Shown one piece after another: positions 47,783-56,700 of a DNA stretch of 64,000 bases. Within the stretch, counting starts at the first letter, position 1. The number at the start of each line of letters is the position of its first letter. The DNA is from Pseudomonadota bacterium. Lineage in GTDB: Bacteria > Pseudomonadota > Gammaproteobacteria > Burkholderiales > SG8-39. The position numbers were made by a program, and so were the translations under genes. The notes beneath the pieces are model-generated. The model was not told the DNA's origin, ran no database searches, and worked only from the letters and a program-made list of their open reading frames with translations. Where the stretch lies: assembly GCA_947455195.1 (NCBI GenBank), contig CANGMI010000001.1, forward strand, positions 124,001 through 188,000. The letters run 5' to 3'.

Positions 47783-48991
47783 TCAGCGCTCGGTGAGCGA
47801 CTCGTGCAAGGTCTTCAGGATGGGCTTGGTGAGATATTGCATGATGGTCTTTCGGCCAGTCATCATCTCGACGATTGCCGTCATCCCTGGCACCACTTTC
47901 ACCAGGTTGCCCGAGGGCGCCCGCAGCTGGTCGGCCGAGGCCTTGACGCGAACGATGTAGTAGCTCATCTCGGCACCGTGCTCCTGCTCCTTGAGCGTAT
48001 CGGCACTGATGTAGACCACTTCGCCTTGCAAGGCGCCAAAGACCGAGTAGTCGAACGCATCGACCTTGATCGCGGTGGGCAGGCCGATGCGGATGAAGCC
48101 GATGTCGGCCGGCTTCACCTTGGCTTCGAGGATCAGGTCATCATTGCCCGGCACCAGTTCGAGGATGTCCTCGCCCGGCTTCACCACCGCACCGAGCGTC
48201 GTGAACCGGATGTTCTTCACCACCCCGGCCATCGGCGCGTAGATGGAGGTGTTGTCCAGCTGGAGCTTGCGTTGCTGCAGGACCTGCTCGGCACTCGCGA
48301 GATCTTCCTGAACCTTGGCCAGTTCGGCCTGCGTGTCCTGAAAGTACTTGTTCTTCCGGTTGACGATCTGACCCTCGATGTCGGAAACCTGCCGGCGCAA
48401 TCGCAGCACCTCGGCCAGGCCGACATCGCCGTTCTTGAGCAGGGGCTCGGTGGTATCGAGTTCCTGCACCGCCAGGCGCAGCGCCTTCTGGAATACGCCG
48501 ATTTCCTCGGCCAGTGCCTGACGCCGCTTGTTGTAGAGCGTCAGCTGGTTCTGCCGGTACTGGGGGAATCCACGCAGCGACGCATCGAACTTGAGCGGCT
48601 GATCGAGCATTTCGGCGGTCAGTCGCGCCACCGTCGACTGCAAGCCGGCCACCTTGGCCTGCGTTTCGAGCCACAACGACTCGGCCCGTGCGGTACCGAA
48701 CGAGAGCAGCAACTGACCTTTCGCCACCGTATTGCCCTCGCGCACCGCCAGCGTCGCGATCACGCCACCGTCAAACGACTGGATGATCTGCGTGCGAGCA
48801 CTCGCAATGACCTGTGCCGGGGCGCGCGTGATCTGGTCGAGATAACTGGTGGATGCCCAGTAGACGAAGACCGAGATGCTCACCACGATGATCCAGAGGA
48901 TCCAGCGTCCGCCCTGACCACCCGGCCGTCGGCGCGCCGCCCGCGCAGCGCTCGCCATCGACGCGGTCTTGTCTTTCATGCTCTCAGCCAA
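47783..48991 (-). CDS. Type I secretion HlyD-like adaptor
   Basis: The 402-residue membrane-fusion protein has a single N-terminal membrane segment (ILWIIVVSISVFVYW), a long coiled-coil region (about residues 110-280), flanking lipoyl motifs (QSFDGGVIATLAVREGNTVA and MAGVVKNIRFTTLGAVVKPGEDI), and a beta-barrel ending near GMTAIVEMMTGRKTIMQYL. It bridges the ABC exporter and the TolC-like channel. The TTG start at 48989-48991 is supported by GGGGA six bases upstream; an ATG four codons on is the alternative. It lies 52 bases after the exporter gene. Confidence 0.92.
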   Translation of the reverse strand: MAESMKDKTASMASAARAARRRPGGQGGRWILWIIVVSISVFVYWASTSYLDQITRAPAQVIASARTQIIQSFDGGVIATLAVREGNTVAKGQLLLSFGTARAESLWLETQAKVAGLQSTVARLTAEMLDQPLKFDASLRGFPQYRQNQLTLYNKRRQALAEEIGVFQKALRLAVQELDTTEPLLKNGDVGLAEVLRLRRQVSDIEGQIVNRKNKYFQDTQAELAKVQEDLASAEQVLQQRKLQLDNTSIYAPMAGVVKNIRFTTLGAVVKPGEDILELVPGNDDLILEAKVKPADIGFIRIGLPTAIKVDAFDYSVFGALQGEVVYISADTLKEQEHGAEMSYYIVRVKASADQLRAPSGNLVKVVPGMTAIVEMMTGRKTIMQYLTKPILKTLHESLTER

Positions 48992-49043
48992 TGTGCATCC
49001 CCGGTTGATTCGTCGTGCACGGGGCAGCCTGCCTCATGGTCCA

Positions 49044-51260
49044 TCATGCAGCCGCCTGCGCACTCTGGCGGCCTTCACCGTCGCGCGCGAGCTTGCCACG
49101 CAGCTTGTCGAGCACCTCGTCGCGCGGTCCTGCCAGCACGATCTTGCCCTGATCGATGATCAGAATGCGCGTGGCAAAGCGCAACAGCTCCGCCTTGTGG
49201 GTGACCAGCACCAGCAGGGAATCGGGCGCGATGCCTTCCATCAATTGCGTCACCACGAACTGCTCGAGCCGACTGTCCATCGCCGCCGTCGGCTCATCGA
49301 GCAGCATGATCCGCGGCTGGGCGATGAGCAGGCGAGTGAGTCCCACCAGCTGTCGCTGCCCGACCGAGAGGCCACGCCCCCCCTCGGTGATGGGCAGCTC
49401 GAGGCCCAGCGGATGCGACTTGATCACGTTGATGAGCCCGGTCTGCTCGGCGGCGCGCAGGATCTGCGAGTCGCTCGGCGAGGGAAGCCCGATACAGACG
49501 TTCTCACGCAGCGTACCCTCGAACAGACGCACATCCTGCGGCAGATAGCCCACCTGCTCGCGCAGGTAGCCCGGCGCCAGATGCAGCAGATCGATGCCGT
49601 CCAGGGTGATGCGCCCCTCGGTCGGTGCAAAGAGCCCCGAGAGCAGACGCACGAAACTGGACTTGCCGGAGCCCGATGCCCCCATCACGAGCACCCGCTC
49701 GCCGGCGTAGAGATCGAGTTGCGGCACCACGATACTCACCGGGGCATCCTTGGCGTAGCTGAAACTCACACCCTCGAGGTGGAAGTGCCCGCCACAGGTC
49801 TCGGGAATGACCAGCCGGTCGGTCGAATCGCCATCACTGGGCATCTTCATGATGCCCTCGAGCACCTCGAGCGCGGCGCGCGCCGACTGCCACTGGCCCA
49901 GAATGCCGATGAAGGCCGCAGCGGGTGCCAGCGCCCGCGAACCGATGATGGTGCAGGCCATCAGGCCGCCGGTGGTGAGTGTTCCCTCGTGAATGGCGTA
50001 GACGCCCGCCACCATGATGCCCAGGTAGAGCACCTGCGAGAGCATCTGCACGAGCGACGAGAGGGTCTGCGAATGTTCGCGTGACTCCAGATCGTTGCCG
50101 GTGAGCAACTCGTTCATGTCCTCCCAGCGACGCGAGAACTTCCACCCGCCGCGCGTCGCCTTCAGGGACTCGATGCCGTCGATGGCCTCGATGAGGAGCC
50201 CGTTGCGCATGTTGTTCTCGCGCACCCGATCGCGCGCGAGTTCATCAAAGCGCCTGCGATAGAGCAGCGCCGCGCCCACGGCCATCGGCAGGAGCATGAG
50301 CGGAATGAGCGCAATCGGCCCTGCGAGAACCGCCATGACCGCAATGAACATGAATGAAAAGGGCGCATCGGCCAGCACGAAGAGGGCCGCTGAGGTCATC
50401 ACGTTGCGCACGGTCTCGAACTGTCGCAACTGCGCAGCAAAGGTCCCCACGGTCGCTGGACGCTGGTCCATGCGGATGGACAGCATCTTGTCGAAGAAGA
50501 CACCCGAGAGCTCATTGTCGATCTCGCGATAGGCGGCCTCGACAAAGCGCACTCGCACCCGGCGCAGAATGAAGTCGAAGAGGTAGGCGAGCAGAACGCC
50601 TGCGCTCAGCACCCAAAGCGAGGAGGAACCCCGCGTCGGAATGACGCGGTCGTAGATGTTCATCGAATAGAGCGCCGTCCCGAGCGCCAGAATATTGATG
50701 AACCCGGTGGCGACCGCAGCCTCGAGAAAGATCATCTTGCGCTTGCCCAGCGCGTACCGGAACCACCCGATGGCGGTGGTGATCGCCGCTTCGCCCGCGG
50801 GCAGATCTGAGGCACGTACCTGCAGATGAAGGCTGGTGCCGGCAAGCACCTCGGCACTGGGCAGCAGCAGATTCACACCGGCGCCGTCACGAGCCTGGTA
50901 CGCGCCCGAAGCGAGCTTGCCGGTCAGAATGACGACCTGCGCCTCGTCGGCCGATATCCAGAGCACCGGAAGCGTCTCGAGCGCGGGTGCCGCATCCAGT
51001 CTCGTGGCCTCACCGGTGCGAAACACGGTACGCCACACTTCGCAGGCCCGCTCGATCCGGCTCAGCTCATGCAAGCGTGCTCCGCCCTTGCCGGTCTGAG
51101 TCATCACCAGCGCGACCGTGCCCATGGCGTGACCCTGCAGCGCCGCCAGACGCGACAGAATCGCCGCCAGTTCGCGGTCTTCAGGCGTCAGTGCTTCACT
51201 GCCCGGTGGCTCGCCCTGCGTAGCCCCCGCGGCCACTGCAACCGGTATCGACGGGCTCAT
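49044..51260 (-). CDS. Type I secretion ABC exporter (LapB/RtxB class)
   Basis: The 738-residue fused permease-ATPase has three regions. The N-terminal domain (about 1-155) resembles a C39 peptidase domain but has no catalytic cysteine, as in exporters that bind but do not cleave their substrate. Six membrane helices follow (about 175-460). The ATPase has Walker A VMGASGSGKSSFVRLL, signature GRGLSVGQRQLVGLTR and Walker B IMLLDEPTAAMDS. It would energise export of an unfolded protein from cytoplasm to outside through HlyD and TolC partners. It overlaps the upstream channel gene by ATGA. The nearby giant repeat protein is its most likely substrate. Confidence 0.92.
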   Translation of the reverse strand: MSPSIPVAVAAGATQGEPPGSEALTPEDRELAAILSRLAALQGHAMGTVALVMTQTGKGGARLHELSRIERACEVWRTVFRTGEATRLDAAPALETLPVLWISADEAQVVILTGKLASGAYQARDGAGVNLLLPSAEVLAGTSLHLQVRASDLPAGEAAITTAIGWFRYALGKRKMIFLEAAVATGFINILALGTALYSMNIYDRVIPTRGSSSLWVLSAGVLLAYLFDFILRRVRVRFVEAAYREIDNELSGVFFDKMLSIRMDQRPATVGTFAAQLRQFETVRNVMTSAALFVLADAPFSFMFIAVMAVLAGPIALIPLMLLPMAVGAALLYRRRFDELARDRVRENNMRNGLLIEAIDGIESLKATRGGWKFSRRWEDMNELLTGNDLESREHSQTLSSLVQMLSQVLYLGIMVAGVYAIHEGTLTTGGLMACTIIGSRALAPAAAFIGILGQWQSARAALEVLEGIMKMPSDGDSTDRLVIPETCGGHFHLEGVSFSYAKDAPVSIVVPQLDLYAGERVLVMGASGSGKSSFVRLLSGLFAPTEGRITLDGIDLLHLAPGYLREQVGYLPQDVRLFEGTLRENVCIGLPSPSDSQILRAAEQTGLINVIKSHPLGLELPITEGGRGLSVGQRQLVGLTRLLIAQPRIMLLDEPTAAMDSRLEQFVVTQLMEGIAPDSLLVLVTHKAELLRFATRILIIDQGKIVLAGPRDEVLDKLRGKLARDGEGRQSAQAAA

Positions 51261-52522
51261 GGCTTGTCTCCGTTGGCCTGACCAAACCGGATCAGCCCCG
51301 CCAGACGGCTCATGCGGGCCTGTGCGCTGACCGCTGCGGCCCGGGTATCGGCGAGCGTCAGCCGGCTCTGGGTCAGTTCACGTTCGGAATTGAGCACGTC
51401 GAGCCACGTCTTCCGCCCGGCGATGTACTGCCGGATGAACGACGCCACGATCTCCTCGTTCTGCCGCGCGATCTCGGTGAGCTCGGGCAATTGCTCTTCG
51501 TAGGCCCGCATGTCGGCCCAGGTCGAGCCGGCCTGCTGGACGAGTCCCCGACGAGTGGCCTCGAACAACTGTTCGGCCCCCAGAATGCGAGAACCCGCCT
51601 CCTCGAGCGAATCGAGCTGCGCGAGGCCGGAGCCCAACTGACCGACTAGCGCGATGTAGAAGCGCGTGTCATTGGGAAACTGGCTGTTGTAGGTGTGCAT
51701 CTGTTCGCCCCGCGCCACCACGCGCGGGAAGATGTCGGCGCGCCGCTGGGACCGTTGGGCGGTGGTGAGCTCTATCTGCAAGCGACTGCTGGCCAGCTCG
51801 GGCGCATTGTCGAGCACAGCCTGCTGCGCCCCGAAGAGCGAAGTCAGTGCAACAGGCCGAGGCACTTCGGGCTCGACCGCAGCCACCGTCAAGCTGGTGA
51901 GTTCGGTCAACTGGTTGCGCGCCTTTTCCTGCAGCGAGCGCGTGAGCGTGAGGTCGGTGAGCCCCTGCCGAACCCGAGCCTCGACCAGCGCCATGTCATT
52001 GTTGGAACTGAGTTGCGTCGCGACGCGGCGCTCGATCATCGACCGGAACTCCCGCAGACGAACGAGCGCCTCTTCCTGGATACGCAGCCGCTCCTGGGTA
52101 CGCTGCAGGTCGGCGAAGGCCAGGATGACCTTGTCGATGACCGAGTTCGTCTCGGTCTGCAGCGCGCGAGCGGCGATGTCGCGCTGCAAGCCCGCAATAC
52201 TGATCCGCGCATCGATGCCGCCCCAGGCATAGAGCGGCTGCTCGACCGTGAGCACCGAGGTCGGACCGGCGTTCACCGCGCCCTGGTTTGCGCCATCGAG
52301 CCGCTTCGAGGTCACCGACATGTTGACGCTCGGATAGCGCCCCCACTCTGCGCCACTCAATGCGCTGTTGGCTGCGTCGACATCACGCTCCTTGGCCTTG
52401 ATCGACGGGTTGGTCGCCACTGCGGCCACCAGCGCCTGCCGGAGGGAGTAGGTCTGGGCCAGAATCGCGGGCGCGCACGCCAGCAAGCCGAGCGCGAGGG
52501 GCAGCGCCGCGAGATACCTCAT
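51257..52522 (-). CDS. TolC-family outer-membrane channel for type I secretion
   Basis: The 421-residue outer-membrane factor has a signal peptide (LALGLLACAPAILAQ), then TYSLRQALVAAVATNPSIKA as the first-repeat start. The two structural repeats are built of long helices with few membrane strands. It does not carry a lipoprotein cysteine at the cleavage point, unlike the RND channel at 29723. ATGA overlaps at both ends tie it to the glycosyltransferase upstream and the ABC exporter downstream. Confidence 0.92.
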   Translation of the reverse strand: MRYLAALPLALGLLACAPAILAQTYSLRQALVAAVATNPSIKAKERDVDAANSALSGAEWGRYPSVNMSVTSKRLDGANQGAVNAGPTSVLTVEQPLYAWGGIDARISIAGLQRDIAARALQTETNSVIDKVILAFADLQRTQERLRIQEEALVRLREFRSMIERRVATQLSSNNDMALVEARVRQGLTDLTLTRSLQEKARNQLTELTSLTVAAVEPEVPRPVALTSLFGAQQAVLDNAPELASSRLQIELTTAQRSQRRADIFPRVVARGEQMHTYNSQFPNDTRFYIALVGQLGSGLAQLDSLEEAGSRILGAEQLFEATRRGLVQQAGSTWADMRAYEEQLPELTEIARQNEEIVASFIRQYIAGRKTWLDVLNSERELTQSRLTLADTRAAAVSAQARMSRLAGLIRFGQANGDKP

Positions 52523-53541
52523 GCCGCGAGCGCTTCGATGGCGCGTACCACGGTATCGAAGTATCGTTCCGCCGAAAAGCGTCGAGCGGTCTGTTGGGCT
52601 GCCTGGCTGAGGCTCGTCCGGAGTGCGTCATCCTGCAGGACCATCCGTATGGTCGAGGCGAGGAAATCAGGCCGGTTGATCGGAAACTTGAGGCAGTTGA
52701 CCCCATGCACCCAGGTCTCGGCAAAGGCTTCGATATCGCTGAGCACCAGCGGAAGCCCCGCGGCGGCTGAATCGATCACCGCCTGCGACCACGCTTCGTC
52801 AGCCGCCGTGTGCACGTACATGTCCTGCTCGCGCAGGAGCGACAACGCGGCGGATCCCCACCGAGGCCCGGCCAACACGTAGCGCACAGGATGTCGCTCG
52901 ACAACCTTCTGCGTGGACTCGCCCAACGAGGCCAGCCCCGACGTATCGCCCATCAGCGTGAACACGAGGCTGAAGTCGCGCAAGCGCTCGCCGGCCGCAA
53001 TGAGGTCCTGCTGTCGCCGATGCTGCACGACGGGCCCGCTCGTCAGGATGGAAAAGAAGTCCTTGTCAGCCCGGGCGCGTGGCTCGAAAGCCGCCTTCGA
53101 TGCCCCACAGGGCAACACGAGGATGCGCGCAGGGTCGACGCCGCTGATGAATGGTGCGAAAACCTTTTCCTGCTGACGCTGACTCAGGAAAACGACCCGC
53201 GCCGCTGAGCGAAAGAGCCCGACCCAGTGCGCAATGTCGCCCTTGAGCGTCATCAGATCGAGCAGGCTCTCCTGAGCGATCACGACGCTCTTGAGCTTGC
53301 GCGCGACCTGCGTCATGCGATCGGGCGCCGCCATCGAGGCAATGACCGCGGCGTCATGCTGCTCGGCGATGACCTGCGTCACCGCTTCTGCACCCATGTC
53401 GCGAATGGCGGCCTGGACTACGTCGGGAAACGCCCCGAGAAAGGAAACGGTGTGACCCCGCGCCTTCAACTGCCGGCCGAGTTCGATACCACGACTCACG
53501 GCCTCGGTCTGGGCACCCACCAGCGTGATCAGTACTCTCAT
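52519..53541 (-). CDS. Glycosyltransferase, GT-B fold (GT4-like)
   Basis: The 340-residue protein begins MRVLITLVGAQTEAVSRGIE, a Rossmann-type N-domain. Its C-terminal half has DMYVHTAADEAWSQAVIDSA, AAGLPLVLSDIEAFAETW and GVNCLKFPINRPDFLASTIR, which are typical GT-B nucleotide-sugar binding features. There is no membrane segment, so it acts on the cytoplasmic side. As first gene of the secretion operon it may glycosylate the exported protein before secretion, or build a surface glycan; the acceptor is unknown. The ATG at 53539-53541 follows a weak GGTGGC site. Confidence 0.78.
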   Translation of the reverse strand: MRVLITLVGAQTEAVSRGIELGRQLKARGHTVSFLGAFPDVVQAAIRDMGAEAVTQVIAEQHDAAVIASMAAPDRMTQVARKLKSVVIAQESLLDLMTLKGDIAHWVGLFRSAARVVFLSQRQQEKVFAPFISGVDPARILVLPCGASKAAFEPRARADKDFFSILTSGPVVQHRRQQDLIAAGERLRDFSLVFTLMGDTSGLASLGESTQKVVERHPVRYVLAGPRWGSAALSLLREQDMYVHTAADEAWSQAVIDSAAAGLPLVLSDIEAFAETWVHGVNCLKFPINRPDFLASTIRMVLQDDALRTSLSQAAQQTARRFSAERYFDTVVRAIEALAA

Positions 53542-53713
53542 GGTGCCACCCGGCGAACCAGGGTGATCGCACCGCGCACAGCGAGCCCCCCGCAAGTGTT
53601 ACCAGCGAAGGGAGCAGGAATCGGCATAGAACATCCACAAAGTAAGACGAGGCCAACCAGACACGGATGGACCTCGAATGGGCCAATAAGTTCAGACAAC
53701 CGTTGATGAGAAC

Positions 53714-53747
53714 CAGGGCGCGCACCCCAAAAGGGGCGCGCGCCCTG
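53714..53747 (-). terminator. Strong hairpin between the giant gene and the secretion operon
   Basis: A 10-bp GC-rich stem (CAGGGCGCGC with GCGCGCCCTG), one mismatch, then a further 4-bp stem (CCCC with GGGG) close on an AAAA loop. It begins 34 bases past the giant gene stop. No long T-run follows, so it may end transcription only partly or protect the 3' end, allowing lower expression of the secretion operon than of the giant protein. Confidence 0.6.
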
Positions 53748-53781
53748 TCAACCTGACCCGGTCAACCGCCCCGGGGTGACG

Positions 53782-56700
53782 TCAGTGAGGCGTGAACCGC
53801 AGGGCATTGTTGATCAGGTCGTCCCACACCTGCGCATTGGTCGGTGCCAGCGAGTAGTCGGTGTAGTTGAGATGAACATCATGCAAGTCGATCGTGATCG
53901 AACTGTTGGCGGCTGTCGCATGAATCAACACGTCAGCAACCGTCCAGTCCTGCCCACCACCACCGGTCTCGACGAAGCCTCCCACGAAGGTATGGGAGAG
54001 CTGGTTGGCACTCGTGATGCCCAGACCGTAGAGATCGATCTGATCGAACCCACCACCATCCCCACCGGTTCCCACGCGATCACCCAGGCCCGAATTCATG
54101 GCAACACTCAGGTCATAAATCGTGATGTTGTAGTCCGGATGCGGCGTGTTGGTGTAGCGATCGAGGTAGATCTCGGCCTGCGCCGACCCGACTTCGAGCG
54201 ATGTGATCGCAGCGTGATCGGCTGTGATGAACAGATCGGCCGTGTACCCGTACAACTCAAGCAGGCTGACCGTGACCGACGGCGCGTCGAGCGTGACCTC
54301 GTTGCCGAAGTCATAGGTGGACAGATGTCCCAGCTCATGCCCGCTGTCGATATGGCCAACCGAAATCGAAGTACCCGCGGTGATGTCGATCGTGTTGTCG
54401 AACACGTGCGCGTCTGCGGCCGTTCCGACGTCGATGTAGACCCCGACGTAGCTCGCCATGAACACCGTGCCCGCGTCGATATCGATCAGGTTGTGACCCA
54501 TGTCGGCATTGCTGGCAAGCGTGGCATCCAGGTGCAGACTGACATCGTGCAGGACGGTAATGTCACCGGTCGCACTCAGATCAATCGTGTTCCACGATGC
54601 GCTCGCCGCCTGGGCAGTGCTGAAGTTGTCGATATCGAACCCGACCTGATCGACGAGGATTCCCGGCCCGTTGATCGGAGCCGACGGCCCGCCGCTGCTG
54701 GCACCGGCCACCATGTCGATGACGTTGTGGTTGAAGCCGAAAACGCCGGCGTGCGCCGTCACATCGATTCCAACAAGCCCGTCCACCGTGATGGATCCAA
54801 CCGCCGTGATGTCGATCGCCTGGTTGTCCACATGAACTGACCCGACCTTGTGCTCATGATCGACGCCCATGGTTACGAAGTGGGCGGTATATCCCACGCC
54901 GGAGTGAACCGAGATCTCGTTGCCATCGAACGTGATGACGGACGCGTCGGCCGTGAGATCGATCGCGAGGTCATGCGCGACCGTAAAGCCAGCCGTCTCC
55001 GAATCCAGATGCAGCACCGCATCGTCAAACGTGACGGCGCTTGCCGTGATGTCGTACGCGGTGATGTCGATCATGGTCGCCATGACCGTCGCACCGGAAA
55101 CATCGATCCCGCCGCCACCCAGCGTCAGCCACCCGGTTGCGCTGATGTGGTGCTGATCGATCTCGATCGGCGAGGCCACCGTCAGATTATCGTCGGCGTG
55201 CAAGGTGATGGCCGCGCCGTGCAGATCGATGACGCCACCCGAGGTGAGCGAGACCTGTTCGATGCCCACCATCGTGATATCGACCATGCCACCCTCGATA
55301 TCGATGAGGGCGTCGGAGCCATCCAGCGAGGACAAGGCACCGAGGCTGGCTTGCCAGATTTCCACGGTATTGAAGTGAAGATCGGCCGCCGTGTCGGATT
55401 CGATACCAGACACCATGATCTGCGCCCCGGAGACGTCGGCGGTGACACCGCCCAGCGACATCTGTTCGATGGCAACCAGGTCGATGGACAGCGTATGTCC
55501 CCCCATGGCACTGATGTTGATGTGGGCGTTCGACGCGTCAAACTCGCCGGCGGTCGCCATTTCGAGGAACTGAGCGATACCGACGGTACCGACGGTTGCG
55601 TCACCGTCGACGCTGATCGTGATGGTGGCACCCGAAGCGTCGAAGTCGCCACTGGTCGCAGAGCCATACCACTGAAGGATTTCAATGGCAGTGAGGCCGG
55701 CAGGGATGAGGTGCGCCTGAACATCGACCAGAGCATCCGACACGTCGACCGTTCCACCGTCCAGGAAGGCCTGCACGATTCCGATGGAGGTGACCTCAAG
55801 CACGCTGCCGGCGACGTGAATCTCGGCGTCCGACAGGTCGATGAGTCCGTCAGCCGTCATCATGCCCAGGCTAATGCCGATGGCCGTGGAGTCCACCGTA
55901 CCGCCCGCGGAGATATGCAGATGGACGCTTGCGCCCATGATGTCACCGCCGGCGTCGATGGTCGCCATCTCGATCCAGGCGGCCGTGCTCGTGTTGTCGA
56001 TGATGATGTCATCGAAGGCGCGCAGCGAAAGCTCTGCGCCTCCGATCGATACATCGCCTTTCGCCGTGAGCTCGTGGAGTTCGATCGACGGGACGTACGA
56101 CGAGAGCAGGGTGCCATGGGCTTCGAGCGATACCCCGGCGCCCGACGCGTCGAGATTGCCCGCAGTCGCATGCAGGTCACTCATCTCGATGAAGGCGGCG
56201 ATGGCCGACCCCGACCCGAGACCGTTCGCGAGATTCATGTCCGAATCGAGCTTCATGTCGACCACGTTGTCAGCCAGCGACAGTGCGCCGTCGACGATCG
56301 AGTCGTACGAGAACCCGAACAGGGTCGAATCGTTGTCCTCGACCGTGAGGGTGTTCGCGGTGATATGCAGCTGCACACCCGACGCGTTGTAGAGACCGCC
56401 ATCCTGCAGGGTCGAGTGGTAGACCATCGGCAGCGCATCGAGCTGCAGTGAGCCCCATGCCTCGATGTGGATGCGGGCGTCGCTGACATCGAGAGTCGTC
56501 GTCGCGGTCAGGTCCTGACTGATATACACGTTCGCCAGGGAGATCTGGTTACCCGCGATCGAGATCGTCGCCCCGTGCGCGTCGATGATGGGCGCGGTGA
56601 CGGCCCACTGTTCGATGCCCACGAAGTCCCCGACGATGGTGTCATTCGGGATGACGTCGCGATTCAGACCATCGATTTCGACCGTGGCGTCCGCGAGGAT

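Noticed and set aside
53782-54130. Calcium-binding RTX nonapeptide block at the C-terminus of the giant protein
   Set aside because: Only one imperfect GGDGGGFDQ-like stretch is present, not the tandem GGxGxDxUx array expected of RTX proteins.
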